DNA of 64,000 bases from JBKCUI01 sp052161625 (lineage in GTDB: Bacteria > Planctomycetota > Planctomycetia > Pirellulales > Pirellulaceae): assembly GCA_052161625.1 (NCBI GenBank), contig CP197412.1; one strand, 5' to 3'. Positions 16,345 to 25,313 of the stretch are shown here, piece after piece. Under the pieces are notes generated by a model. It was given only the letters and a program-made list of their open reading frames with translations. It did not search any database and was not told the DNA's origin. Position numbers and translations under genes: made by a program. The stretch's first letter is position 1; every line of letters starts with the position of its first letter.

Positions 16345-18444
16345 TCAATCCACGAAGCAGAATTCGTTCGTACACAAGAGGATTTGAATGAGCTGAGCGT
16401 ACTCGTCGATACCGACCTTTGGGAGAGCCTTCAAATAACCCGTGAACTGCTCGAATTCGTGATCGGACGGAGATCGTTTGAGAATGGACCTGAACATTTG
16501 CTCGATAGCCCAAGTGGCATCTCTTCCCTCCTCAGACAAATAAAGCTTCTCTGCGAAGAGAGAGCTGTAATGGTCAATCATGCCGCTATTCATCATGAAG
16601 AGCGCTTGCTGGGGGACCGTGGTGGCGAAACGGAGAGGTGCATGGGAATCAGGCGAAGCAAAATCGAAGGCCCGGAAGAGTCCCTCCAGATTTTGGCGAT
16701 CAATATATGCATAGACTGTGCGTCGTCTGGAGAAGGGCCGATTGATCATTTTGACGCTCTTGCCTCCGACGCGGTCATCCAATTGCTGAGTTCCGACCAA
16801 AACCGAGTCACGCAGGGTTTCGAAGTCGAGGCGTTTGCGAACACCACGCCACCAATAGCGGTTCTCCGCGTCCAGCAAATGTTTGTCCGCATCATGGGCA
16901 CTTGACCGTCGATACGCGTCCGAGAGGACGATGCGTTTGATAAGCCGCTTGATACTTTGCCCGTCCGCCATGAACTCGGCCGATAAGAAATTAAGAAGCT
17001 CCAGCTGCGTGGGGGCTTCCGACCGAAGACCGAAATCGCTTGGGGTGTCGACCAGCGGCGTCCCCATGATCCAACCCCAAATGCGGTTCGTGATCACTCG
17101 AGGTGTGAGAGGATTTTTGGAATCGGTGATCGCTTGGGCCAAATCCAGCCGCCCACTTCCCGTGTCCATCGGTCGACTTACCGACGTCATAAACTCGATG
17201 AACTTGCGAGGTACTTGATCCCCTCGCGCGCCGGCTTGCCCTCGTTTGAAGATCACCGCCGGCCGAATCTTGTCAGCATCCACCATTCGAAGCGGCCCAG
17301 GTGCATCTTTTGGTTCCTTGCTGCTGACGAACATGGAGTGAAGCGAGTAGTAATCGGCCATGGAGATCGGATCGAATTTATGGTCATGGCAACGGGCGCA
17401 CGCGACGGATAGGCCCAGGAATCCGCGGGTGACCAAGTCGATTCGATCGTCTGCGATATCATTTTCGTTGTTGAGAAACCGGCGGCCTAGGGTAAGGAAT
17501 CCCATGGCGTCGAGGTTTCGGTTGTGGGTACCGGGATCCAATCGATCTGCAGCAAGTTGATATTGCGTGAACTGGTCGTAGGGGAGGTCCTCATTGAAGG
17601 CGCGGATCAGCCATTCGCGATACCGCCAAGCATGGGCGTATTCCCGATCTTCTTGAAATACATACCCCTTGTTGTCAGCGTATCGCGCCACGTCCATCCA
17701 ACGACGAGCCATTCGTTCGCCGAAGTGGGGGGAGTCGAGGAGCTGGTCGACCCACGACTCATACTTTTCGATCGGTTGCGATTCCCAGACCGCCAGTTCT
17801 TCGTAGGTGGGAGCCAACCCCCACAGATCGTTATAAAGTCGGCGAATCAGTTCCCGTTTGGTGGCGGCACCATGGGGTTGAATCTTCTTATCCGATTGGG
17901 AGCGAGCGAGGATGGTATCGATGGACTGATTTTTGTCATAAGCGACGTCGAGGTTTTGGAATGCCCAGTGCTGGGCAGCAAGCTCGGTTTTGGAGGGTGC
18001 CGCCGGGGCAGCGTCAGACTCCTCGCGAGGATCCACAGCCCCTTGTTCGACCCAAGTTCGAAAATCGGCGAGAACATTCTCGGGAAGCTTCCCGGTGGGG
18101 GGCATTTGCAAGGCGTTGTCATCGTAGGACAAGGCTTTCAGGAGAATGCTCTTCTCCGGTGCATCAAGCTGCAATGAAGCGCCGCTCGCTCCCCCTTTCT
18201 TCAAGAGCTCGGCGGTGTCGAGTCGAAGTTCGCCCCCGGGATCTCCCGACGCAGCGGAGTGGCACTCGTAGCAGTGCTCCACGAGAACCGGTCGAATTTT
18301 TGTCTCGAAGAAATCGATTTTGGCTTGCTGAGCCGCGGCATCGGTCGGGTCGTCCCAAGCCGCAGCACGCGTCAAGGAATACGGGATGCTCGTCATGATT
18401 GGGAGCAACACCGACAAGGCGCGAAGGATGCGAATTGCTGACAT
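16345..18444 (-). CDS. Planctomycete cytochrome / DUF1549 / DUF1553 protein
   Basis: 699 residues with an N-terminal signal (MSAIRILRALSVLLPIMTSIPYS). A planctomycete-type cytochrome c motif CYECH is at 58-62, with LRLDT and MPPTGKLP typical of PSCyt1. DUF1549 follows (about 165-370, RRWMDVARYADNKGY, ACARCHDHKFDP), then DUF1553 (about 430-690, VITNRIWGWIMGTPLVDTPSDFG, FSRRRTVYAYIDRQN). Proteins of this type are numerous in Pirellulaceae and usually paired with DUF1501; no DUF1501 gene is present here. A role in extracytoplasmic polysaccharide or sulfatide degradation is suspected, not proven. Confidence 0.95.
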   Translation of the reverse strand: MSAIRILRALSVLLPIMTSIPYSLTRAAAWDDPTDAAAQQAKIDFFETKIRPVLVEHCYECHSAASGDPGGELRLDTAELLKKGGASGASLQLDAPEKSILLKALSYDDNALQMPPTGKLPENVLADFRTWVEQGAVDPREESDAAPAAPSKTELAAQHWAFQNLDVAYDKNQSIDTILARSQSDKKIQPHGAATKRELIRRLYNDLWGLAPTYEELAVWESQPIEKYESWVDQLLDSPHFGERMARRWMDVARYADNKGYVFQEDREYAHAWRYREWLIRAFNEDLPYDQFTQYQLAADRLDPGTHNRNLDAMGFLTLGRRFLNNENDIADDRIDLVTRGFLGLSVACARCHDHKFDPISMADYYSLHSMFVSSKEPKDAPGPLRMVDADKIRPAVIFKRGQAGARGDQVPRKFIEFMTSVSRPMDTGSGRLDLAQAITDSKNPLTPRVITNRIWGWIMGTPLVDTPSDFGLRSEAPTQLELLNFLSAEFMADGQSIKRLIKRIVLSDAYRRSSAHDADKHLLDAENRYWWRGVRKRLDFETLRDSVLVGTQQLDDRVGGKSVKMINRPFSRRRTVYAYIDRQNLEGLFRAFDFASPDSHAPLRFATTVPQQALFMMNSGMIDHYSSLFAEKLYLSEEGRDATWAIEQMFRSILKRSPSDHEFEQFTGYLKALPKVGIDEYAQLIQILLCTNEFCFVD

Positions 18445-18602
18445 GAATTGGATGGGTAGGGAGGTAGGAAGGTCTAAAGGTGGGGGAGTGGAGGTTTCGT
18501 CCGGAAACGAATCGGGCCGTCCAACTCAGGACAGGGCTTTCTATCTCAAAAACGGGCCGAGATGGCGAGCCGAAGTGGCAGCAAAGGATACCCGTTGCCG
18601 GG

Positions 18603-19733
18603 CTAACTGCTGCTTGGCACTATTGTACCCGCGATACCCTGTTCTATCCAACGCTGGATACACCAACGGACCCCAAACGTCGAAAACGGCTTAGGAAAAA
18701 GGGCATCGACACCTTGTTCCTGCAGCGATTGCCAGTCTCCCCAGCGAGGAAATGGGTCAAAAAAGGCCAGCATGGCGGTCGGAAAACGCTGCCGAAGCCG
18801 GGTCGTCCAAGGGAGCCATGCCGGTGCGCGCTCCCCTGCCAAACCTGCCAGCTCCGCGTTTTGCGAAGCGCGAGATGCGCGAGGTGGAACGTCGAGATCG
18901 ACCAAAACCACGTCCGGTGTTGCTTGCATGCGGAGTTCAGTGGGTCGGGCTAGGACGAAGGAGACATCCCATCGTTCGAGGAGCGATTGCCACATTTGGG
19001 ATGTGGCAAAGGACTCGGCGACGACCAGGATGAAGGGAGTTGTCGCGTTTCCGCTCCACCGGTTGACACTGGGCATCGATTGCTCGGACGCAACCTGCGC
19101 GTGTTGGATCCAGTCGATCACGCGAGGGCTAAGCCGCGACATGTCTCGTGGCAATACGCTCGAGTGGGCTCCCTGGTCCCCTGTATCCGCCCCGGTTGGG
19201 GATGGAAGGGTCAGGCTTGAAAGCCAGGGGAGGATTCGGTCGAAAAGTTCATACCAATAGAAAGGGACGATGCCCTCGGGAAGGGGGAACGTGCGGCGAT
19301 GTCCCGTCCAAGATTCTCCGAGAATGACGGCCAATTCGAGATCGCTACTGGGAGGAATTGCGGCGTCCGGACTGGAAGCCAAGGCCTTCTTCGATGTTCT
19401 GCTGCCCTTAGTCGTTTTGCTCACCTTCTTTGCCGGCGCGGCCTGCGGAGGTATCTTGCGGACGTTCGCCAGCCAAGATGGCCACTCCGCTTCGTATCGC
19501 CCATCGATCCCTTGGATCCAGATCGGCGCTGGACCTTGGATGCAGATCGGCGAAGGGGTTTGTTGCATGGGATCGGGGGCAAGGTGCCTAATCGCCATCG
19601 CGTCTAGATCGACAACATTGGGAAGCTGGATGTAGGTCCGGATCCACTCCCAATACGAATCCTTTGGGGCCGCCCAAATGACTTGGCGATCGGTTTGAGA
19701 TGTGTTCGATACAGCCATGCCACAAGCATCCAT
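18603..19733 (-). CDS. Hypothetical protein with receiver-like C-terminus
   Basis: 376 residues, no signal peptide. The middle is a low-complexity Lys/Ser/Pro linker (KKVSKTTKGSRTSKKALASS). The last ~130 residues alternate strands and helices like a response-regulator receiver (TTPFILVVAESFATSQMWQSLL, TPDVVLVDLDVPP, TAMLAFFDPFPRWGDWQSL, GVDALFPKPFS with a KP pair near the end). The D in VLVDLD could be the phospho-acceptor, but the N-terminal acidic pair is missing, so this may be a pseudo-receiver. It lies 9 bp after the PTS-IIA gene, clearly one operon. Confidence 0.55.
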   Translation of the reverse strand: MDACGMAVSNTSQTDRQVIWAAPKDSYWEWIRTYIQLPNVVDLDAMAIRHLAPDPMQQTPSPICIQGPAPIWIQGIDGRYEAEWPSWLANVRKIPPQAAPAKKVSKTTKGSRTSKKALASSPDAAIPPSSDLELAVILGESWTGHRRTFPLPEGIVPFYWYELFDRILPWLSSLTLPSPTGADTGDQGAHSSVLPRDMSRLSPRVIDWIQHAQVASEQSMPSVNRWSGNATTPFILVVAESFATSQMWQSLLERWDVSFVLARPTELRMQATPDVVLVDLDVPPRASRASQNAELAGLAGERAPAWLPWTTRLRQRFPTAMLAFFDPFPRWGDWQSLQEQGVDALFPKPFSTFGVRWCIQRWIEQGIAGTIVPSSS

Positions 19734-19742
19734 CGGAAGCGA

Positions 19743-20480
19743 TTACCGTCCTGCGGATCGAGTTCCGGAGGCCTCAAGTTCCAATTCAGCGGATCGAATT
19801 GTATCGAGGGCTTCTTGGGGGCTGGTGGCCGATCGGAGCATCGTCAAAAAGACTTCATCCGTCACAAGCCGCGCGAGCCGAGCCAAAATACGAAGGTGGA
19901 CGCGATCGTCGGTGGAGCAGATCAAAAAAAACACATCCGTGAGATGCCCCGAAGTGTTTCCGAAGGGGATCGGCTGCGGGGAGATGCCCAGTGCGACGAT
20001 CGGCTCGGCCAAAATCGACGTTTGCGGTCGTCGAGGGTGAAGGAGGGCGACCCCATTCTCGAGGGCGGTGGGGTGTAGATCTTCCCGAGCGGCGACCGCC
20101 TCCACCATGGCGGCAGCATCCCAGAGGAGTCCGGAGCGCTCGGCCAGGGAGCACATCTCTCGAATCACGGAGTTTTTGGTCCGTACAGGCAAAGGAACTT
20201 CGATGGCGAGCGGGGACATGTAATCGGCGAGCATGGCGCGATCATCCGACATGACGTCGATGTTCCGCTGCAGTACCTTTTCCATCCGCTCCAATTCTTC
20301 TGCGTCCCCCACGCCGATTTGATCTTCGAGCCAGTGATGGATTTCGGATTCCGAAAACCGCCACTCGCCATTCACTTTCCGGGAAGGAATTTTGCCCCGC
20401 ACCGCCATCTTGGTGACTTGCGTCAGGGTCAAGTGGAGGTAGTCGGCGAGTTGAGCGATGTCTAGGTCTTTGCTGGCCAT
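19743..20480 (-). CDS. PTS IIA (PtsN-like) domain fused to excisionase-type HTH
   Basis: 245 residues. Residues 5-52 are a MerR/excisionase-type winged helix (IAQLADYLHLTLTQVTKMAVRGKIPSRKVNGEWRF..). Residues about 85-235 match a fructose-type EIIA domain, with the phosphorylatable histidine at H148 in ENGVALLHPRR. This fusion is recurrent in planctomycetes and deltaproteobacteria and suggests a phosphorylation-controlled DNA-binding regulator; no sugar permease is nearby. It is first in an operon with the receiver-like gene. Confidence 0.85.
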   Translation of the reverse strand: MASKDLDIAQLADYLHLTLTQVTKMAVRGKIPSRKVNGEWRFSESEIHHWLEDQIGVGDAEELERMEKVLQRNIDVMSDDRAMLADYMSPLAIEVPLPVRTKNSVIREMCSLAERSGLLWDAAAMVEAVAAREDLHPTALENGVALLHPRRPQTSILAEPIVALGISPQPIPFGNTSGHLTDVFFLICSTDDRVHLRILARLARLVTDEVFLTMLRSATSPQEALDTIRSAELELEASGTRSAGR

Positions 20481-20687
20481 GGCGATCTGGACTTGCGATG
20501 CCCGAAGGGTTCGGCGTTCAAGTCATTGGGTTGGACATTGGAATGGTCGATGAAATGGTATCAAAAGGGAAAAGCGGGGAGAGGATGCAATGCACGCTGC
20601 GCGATAGCCCAAACCATTAGGCTAAAAAGTGTAGTATCATGAGGATTGGTACGGTACCCACATTCCTCCCATCCTTATGAAATCACC

Positions 20688-21590
20688 ATGAATTTCCGCA
20701 CAATGCATCCCTCCCGCGCGTCCCACTTGTCCCGTAGAAGTTGGTTGCAAGGAAGTGGCGCGCTGGCACTCGGCGCGGGTCTCGGCTCCAGTTTGCTTCT
20801 CGACCAAGTTTTACTTCCCAAGAGCGTCCTAGGATCGACGGCAGCCAAAGTACCCTTTCAATTAGGGCTCCAGCTCTACTCGCTCCGTTCGTTCTCGGTC
20901 GACGCTGCGCTCCAGCACGCCAAGGACTTGGGGTTCGCGCAAGTCGAGTTCTATAGCGGCATGTTTCCGCTGAATGCTACCCAAGAGCAGATCGACGCGT
21001 TGGTAGGAAAAGTCAAAGCTCTGGGGCTAACGATCTCCGCGCATGGCGTCAATGGGTTCGGAGGAGACGCCGCAGCCAATCGCAAAGTTTTTGAATTCGC
21101 CAAGAAGGCAGGCATTCGCACCCTTTCGGCAGACCCGTCCCCAGAAGCCTTTCCGAGCTTGAACGAACTGGTGAAGGAATTTGATATTCGGATCGCGATT
21201 CACAACCACGGACCCTCGCACCGTTACAACAAAGCGGTCGACGTGCTGCGAGCCGTCGAGAAATGGGATCCACGCATCGGAGCTTGCGCGGATCTGGGCC
21301 ACTACATTCGCTCAGGAGAGCGACCCACCGACGTGATTCGCACCTTGCAAGGTCGATTGTATGGAATCCACCTCAAGGACTTTGCAGAGATGCAAGAGAA
21401 GGCAAAGGGAGTGATCCTTGGCAAGGGGTATCTTCAGTGCAGCGAGGTGTTCGACGCCATGGTGCGAGCGAATTTCCCTGCTGATGGTGCACTGTCGCTT
21501 GAATATGAAGAAAACCCGAAGGACCCTATTGCAGACATTCGCGAATGCGTAGCGATCGCGAAGAAGGCGATGGACGAAGTGAAGAGTTAG
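20688..21590 (+). CDS. Exported sugar phosphate isomerase/epimerase-like TIM barrel
   Basis: 300 residues from ATG 20688 (MNFRTMHPSR). A Tat-type signal SRRSWLQGSGALALGAGLG lies near residues 12-30. The xylose-isomerase-like barrel follows: LGLQLYSLRSF, KDLGFAQVEFYSG, IAIHNHGP, IGACADLGHYIRSGERP, YGIHLKDF, GALSLEYEEN. His, Glu and Asp of the metal site are seen in NHGP, DLGHY and LEYE. The substrate cannot be read. It converges on DUF2256, the two genes overlapping by four bases. Confidence 0.88.
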   Translation: MNFRTMHPSRASHLSRRSWLQGSGALALGAGLGSSLLLDQVLLPKSVLGSTAAKVPFQLGLQLYSLRSFSVDAALQHAKDLGFAQVEFYSGMFPLNATQEQIDALVGKVKALGLTISAHGVNGFGGDAAANRKVFEFAKKAGIRTLSADPSPEAFPSLNELVKEFDIRIAIHNHGPSHRYNKAVDVLRAVEKWDPRIGACADLGHYIRSGERPTDVIRTLQGRLYGIHLKDFAEMQEKAKGVILGKGYLQCSEVFDAMVRANFPADGALSLEYEENPKDPIADIRECVAIAKKAMDEVKS

Positions 21591-21754
21591 GTTACGGAGG
21601 GGGGCTGTTTGCGACAAGCGTCGGAGCAGTATTTGACACGTTCCCAGTCCCGCTCCCATTTTTTGCGCCATGTGAACGGACGTCGGCAACGTTCACAGAT
21701 TTTGGTCGGCAAATGGTACTTGCTCGGTTTTTGTCTCTTCGGCGGTTTGCTCAT
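21587..21754 (-). CDS. DUF2256 zinc-ribbon protein
   Basis: 55 residues from ATG 21754: MSKPPKRQKPSK, then ICERCRRPFTWRKKWERDW and VKYCSDACRK. The two CxxC-type pairs and FTWRKKW are the whole DUF2256 signature, so the gene is complete. The family is frequently encoded beside cryptochrome/photolyase genes, as here, where it follows the photolyase by 76 bp on the same strand. Its role is unknown; a link to photolyase function is inference from neighbourhood. It is easily missed because a longer spurious frame contains it. Confidence 0.85.
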   Translation of the reverse strand: MSKPPKRQKPSKYHLPTKICERCRRPFTWRKKWERDWERVKYCSDACRKQPPSVT

Positions 21755-21806
21755 GGGAATTGGGTTGATGTCTGTAGGCAACGATGTGCGTGGATTGCAC
21801 GCATAA

Positions 21807-21824
21807 ACCGTCGAGGACGACCGT
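21807..21824 (-). repeat. AGGA-loop hairpin element, copy 1
   Basis: ACCGTCG - AGGA - CGACCGT with one mismatch in the 7-bp stem, followed by TCGACGTTA. It lies between the photolyase stop and DUF2256. Member of the family described in the findings. Confidence 0.6.
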
Positions 21825-21830
21825 TCGACG

Positions 21831-23489
21831 TTATGGGGGCGGAGGTTCGGTGTCGTCGAACAAGCCTGGGAGGAACGGCTGTTGCTTCGATCGATTGGCA
21901 TTCGCTGTCCGCTTGGTTTTGGACGGAGCCGACCGAGAACTCTTCGTGCTTGGGGCTCGGCCAGGAACGGGATCGCGATGCTTCCGGCTCCCATGCTTTT
22001 CGTAGACTTGCCGTGCCATTGCCATTGCGGCTTCCGATTGTCGGACCTCGAAAATGCGGGTTTTTGCAAAACGGACCGCAGCAGTATGCTCAACGATGGG
22101 GGGCGGGTAATCGACTCCCATACGACATCGGTATCGGATTTGATCATCCATCCCCATTTTCCATGGCTCATGAATATAGAGCTTGGGCACGAACTCCAGT
22201 TCAGGAATGTTCTCACGAATGAAGCGCCCCTCAGGATCTTGGTCCATCGCTTGCTTAGTTGGTGAGTAGATTCGAATTGTGTTGATCCCGGTGACACCCG
22301 ACTGCATTTGGCATTGGGGATAATGAATTCCCGGCTCGAAGTCGAGAAAGAGCTTTGCTAGATGCAATGCGGGAGATCGCCAATGCAGCCACAAATGGTA
22401 GGCGGCAAACGACATGAGCATGGCTCGCATCCGAAAGTTGATCCATCGTTCTCGATGCAAATACCGCATGCACGCGTCGATCATGGGGTAGCCGGTACGG
22501 CCAGCCGTCCAAGCCTCGAATCGATCTGGTTGGAACTCATTTTCCCGTAGACCGTCATAAACCGAACAAATGTTTCGGAACTCAATCTCCGGTTCATCTT
22601 CTAGTTTTTGGATGAAATGGCAGTGCCAGGATAATCGCGAGGTAAAGGAACTGAGGGAGTGCGTCCAATTCGAAATAGTCGAATCGCGAGAAGCAATCTT
22701 CGCCTCCATCAACTCCAGTCTCTTGCTCTGAACACTTCGCTGCACCGATTTGATCGACAAACAGCCCCAAGCAATGTAGGGGCTAAGCCGACTGCAAGCG
22801 CTGGCAGCCGAAAGAGGACTCGACATCCTGCTCCGATATTCGCGTCCCCGCTCGGCTAAAAAGCTACCCAAGCAAGTCTGCCCGGCGAGTTCGCCTCCCG
22901 GTTGCAAATGCTGCTTCGCGACTGGTTCGCACTTGGTATGCCGTGGAAAAAGTTCAGTTGCTTGGGGAATCGGGCCTGGCTCCAAGGAGCGAGGGACATC
23001 CAATTGCAAAGGTTTGCTGATGATCTCGGCCTTCATTCGCGATTGCCAAATACGTCCCCAGCCGTCTCGGCTTTTCAGTTTCCTGACCACGCCATTGGAT
23101 GGAATCTCCTCCCAAGGGATATTGTGCTCGCGAGCCCATTTCGCAACGGATTGATCCCGTCGGTATGTCCACATGCTGGCCGTCTCTTCATGGCTCCAGA
23201 TTTTAGCAATCTCCACGTCCTCCCGCAGCGAATGAAGAACGGGAATCGCCTCCCCGGTACGAACGAAGAGGTCTGCACCGATCCTTGTCAGGGATTCACG
23301 GAGATCAACGATCGATTGCCGAACGAAGTGAAAGTGTTCGGGAGCATTCTCGGGTTGGGACCAGAACCCAGGCTCAAACAGAAACAGCGGAAGTACCGTT
23401 CCACGCTGCAAGGCGTGGGAAAGGGGGGCGTGGTCTGTTAACCGAAGATCTCGCTTGAACCAAACCAGTTGCACAATGGGCTTGGACAT
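21831..23489 (-). CDS. Cryptochrome/deoxyribodipyrimidine photolyase
   Basis: 552 residues from ATG 23489 (MSKPIVQLVWFKRDLRLTDH). Residues 8-150 are the antenna-binding alpha/beta domain (VWFKRDLRL). The FAD-binding helical domain has SRLSPYIAWGCLS (about 245), TGYPMIDACMRYL and INFRMRAMLMSF (about 370-390), and DFEPGIHYPQCQMQSGVTG. The C-terminal ~90 residues are basic and low in complexity (KHRDPVPGRAPSTKSSRSAPSK), possibly a DNA-binding tail. The enzyme repairs UV pyrimidine dimers using light; whether the lesion is CPD or 6-4 cannot be decided. The frame continues upstream of 23489 into repeat DNA, which is not coding. Confidence 0.9.
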   Translation of the reverse strand: MSKPIVQLVWFKRDLRLTDHAPLSHALQRGTVLPLFLFEPGFWSQPENAPEHFHFVRQSIVDLRESLTRIGADLFVRTGEAIPVLHSLREDVEIAKIWSHEETASMWTYRRDQSVAKWAREHNIPWEEIPSNGVVRKLKSRDGWGRIWQSRMKAEIISKPLQLDVPRSLEPGPIPQATELFPRHTKCEPVAKQHLQPGGELAGQTCLGSFLAERGREYRSRMSSPLSAASACSRLSPYIAWGCLSIKSVQRSVQSKRLELMEAKIASRDSTISNWTHSLSSFTSRLSWHCHFIQKLEDEPEIEFRNICSVYDGLRENEFQPDRFEAWTAGRTGYPMIDACMRYLHRERWINFRMRAMLMSFAAYHLWLHWRSPALHLAKLFLDFEPGIHYPQCQMQSGVTGINTIRIYSPTKQAMDQDPEGRFIRENIPELEFVPKLYIHEPWKMGMDDQIRYRCRMGVDYPPPIVEHTAAVRFAKTRIFEVRQSEAAMAMARQVYEKHGSRKHRDPVPGRAPSTKSSRSAPSKTKRTANANRSKQQPFLPGLFDDTEPPPP

Positions 23490-23559
23490 TCCCAGAACCG
23501 AACGAAAGGAGAAAGGAAAGGTTAAAATCGCAAGGAATGGTAGAAGGTGAGCAAGAGGA

Positions 23560-23688
23560 GAGGCGAGGAGCGAGTGGCGAGAGGCGAGTGGCGAGGAGCG
23601 AGTGGCGAGGAGCGAGTGGCGAGGAGTGAGGAGCGAGGAGTGAGGAGCGAGGAGCGAGGAGCGAGGAGCGAGGAGGAGCGAGGTGTGA
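23560..23688 (-). repeat. CTCGC-type 7-bp tandem repeat array
   Basis: Degenerate tandem units of the form GCGAGTG / GCGAGGA (minus strand CTCGCCA, CTCGCTC) run for about 130 bp upstream of the photolyase. Related arrays occur at 33366-33417, 37667-37756 and 48625-48650. Open reading through the array is spurious. Confidence 0.8.
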
Positions 23689-23697
23689 GAGGTTTTA

Positions 23698-23784
23698 GTC
23701 CCGGTAGGGACGGCATAGAATAGCCCAGCCTTTTTAAGGCTGGGTGGGGTGGTACCCGTGTCCAAAGTCCCGGCAGGGACGAAA
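23698..23784 (+). repeat. Three-hairpin repeat module A
   Basis: Hairpin 1 is GTCCC-GGTA-GGGAC (23698-23711). Hairpin 2 is CCCAGCC (23724-23730) with GGCTGGG (23738-23744). Hairpin 3 is GTCCC-GGCA-GGGAC (23767-23780), followed by GAAAG. Fragments of the GTCCC..GGGAC hairpin recur at about 23945-24040 (for example CCCTACCGGG at 23950, CTGCCGGGAC at 23978 and CTACCGGGAC at 24030). The same plan occurs at 37538-37622. The rest of 23490-24142 holds no gene. Confidence 0.65.
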
Positions 23785-24142
23785 GAACGCGTCCCGGTGT
23801 CCAGGGATCGTGGCATCGCAATTCGGGGTAATCGCACATTCGTTTACGCTTGGGATTTGCGGCCCGCTTGCATGGGGGGGCGGGCGAATGGAAGAATGCG
23901 GATTGCGTGTGGGCGCGATCTTGACGCGGGCGTGGAAAGCCATCTTTCGTCCCTACCGGGACTAAGACCAAGAGACCCCTGCCGGGACTAAGAGTTTATT
24001 TTCCCGACTCGGAAAAAGGCCGAGACGTTGCTACCGGGACTATCACTAAGACGCGGCCTGCGCAGGATTAAAGCGACGGGGCCATGAGAAGGGCTGCGCA
24101 ATAGGCGGTAATGGAATGGTGCCTTCTCTCTATGGCTGGACG

Positions 24143-25171
24143 CTAGGTGAGGTGGATCATGGCTTTGATGACGCCGGAGGTGGGTGCAAGCCATTGTTCG
24201 AAACGCTCAGGGACTTCATCGATCATCGCGTGGTGGGTGATCCAAGGATCCGTGTTGATCGTTCCATTTTCGATCAAGGCGATAATGCGGCCGAAGTCGC
24301 GAGATGGAGCATTGCGACTGGCAAGAATCGATAATTCCCGGCGATGTAGAACCGGTGCATGCGGGAAGCTTAAGTTCTGTTGCGTGATACCGACGAAAAC
24401 AACTCGCCCCGCGCAAGCGGTGAATTCCAGAGCACGCGACATGCTGTGGTTGTTGCCAGTTGCATCGATCACGACATCGACCCATCGATGGTTCGTCAAA
24501 TCCGAAATGGTCGTGAGATCGCGATCGTCTCCGAAGAAGCGAACCGTGTGGCATCCTCCCATCTTCGTGTTGACGAAATCGAGTCGGGATTCACTCAGAT
24601 CGGCCATCAAGACACGCGCACCAGAGAGCTTGGCAAATTCGAGAGCGGATAATCCGATCGGACCAGCTCCAAGGATCAGTACCGTTTCTCCTTGCTTGGG
24701 ATTTCCGCGATCGACCGCATGGCAACCGATGGCCAAGGTCTCGACCAACGCCGCTTGCTCGTAGCTCAGGTTGTTCGCAGGGTGCAGCTTTCGGGCTGGC
24801 AAAACGACTTGTTCGGTCAATCCACCATCGCACATGACACCGAAGGTTTGGTTGTACTCGCAACAGTTGGTGTAGCCGCGTTGGCAGGCGTAACACTCTC
24901 CGCAATTGAGATAGGGCTCGACGCAGCAGCGATCCCCCACTTGCAAGTGTTCCACACCGGCCCCCACCGCGACGATCTCCACTCCTAATTCGTGACCCGG
25001 GATACGTGGAAAGGCGAAGAACGGGAACTTGCCCAGATAGCAAGCGATGTCCGTGCCACAAACGCCCACGCGATGGACCCTTACAATTGCCTCACCCGCT
25101 CCCGGATTTCGTGGAGGTGGGATGTCGATCATTTTCCAACTTTGAACTTGGTCTAACTGCAACGCTTTCAT
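24143..25171 (-). CDS. Zinc-binding sugar/alcohol dehydrogenase (MDR, threonine/sorbitol dehydrogenase type)
   Basis: 342 residues from ATG 25171 (MKALQLDQVQSWKM). The catalytic zinc region is VGVCGTDIACYLGK with GHELGVEIV; the structural zinc cysteines are in CGECYACQRGYTNCC; the Rossmann motif is GAGPIGLSALEFAK. The YNQTFGVMCDGGLTEQVV segment is typical of sorbitol/galactitol and threonine dehydrogenases. It likely oxidises a polyol or sugar-derived alcohol with NAD+. A longer frame to 25225 exists but adds an unconserved N-terminus. It is divergent from 25314. Confidence 0.9.
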   Translation of the reverse strand: MKALQLDQVQSWKMIDIPPPRNPGAGEAIVRVHRVGVCGTDIACYLGKFPFFAFPRIPGHELGVEIVAVGAGVEHLQVGDRCCVEPYLNCGECYACQRGYTNCCEYNQTFGVMCDGGLTEQVVLPARKLHPANNLSYEQAALVETLAIGCHAVDRGNPKQGETVLILGAGPIGLSALEFAKLSGARVLMADLSESRLDFVNTKMGGCHTVRFFGDDRDLTTISDLTNHRWVDVVIDATGNNHSMSRALEFTACAGRVVFVGITQQNLSFPHAPVLHRRELSILASRNAPSRDFGRIIALIENGTINTDPWITHHAMIDEVPERFEQWLAPTSGVIKAMIHLT

Positions 25172-25313
25172 GGAAATCGCTTTGGGAGGAGTCTGAACCG
25201 AAAAAGGATCCTGGAAGTTGCTCAAATCTGGCTATCGGCATCTTCCAGGCCGCAACAAGTTATACAATAGAGCCCATTCCGCCAGAGTTCTTTCCCCACC
25301 ATTAAAGGACATA

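Noticed and set aside
23550..23690. Possible CRISPR array
   Set aside because: Units are 7 bp, contiguous and without unique spacers; this is a tandem repeat, and no cas gene is present.
23522..23971. Open frames reading through the CTCGC array and three-hairpin module
   Set aside because: The translations are repeats of short Ser/Leu/Ala/Arg units from non-coding repeat DNA; no start signal or family.
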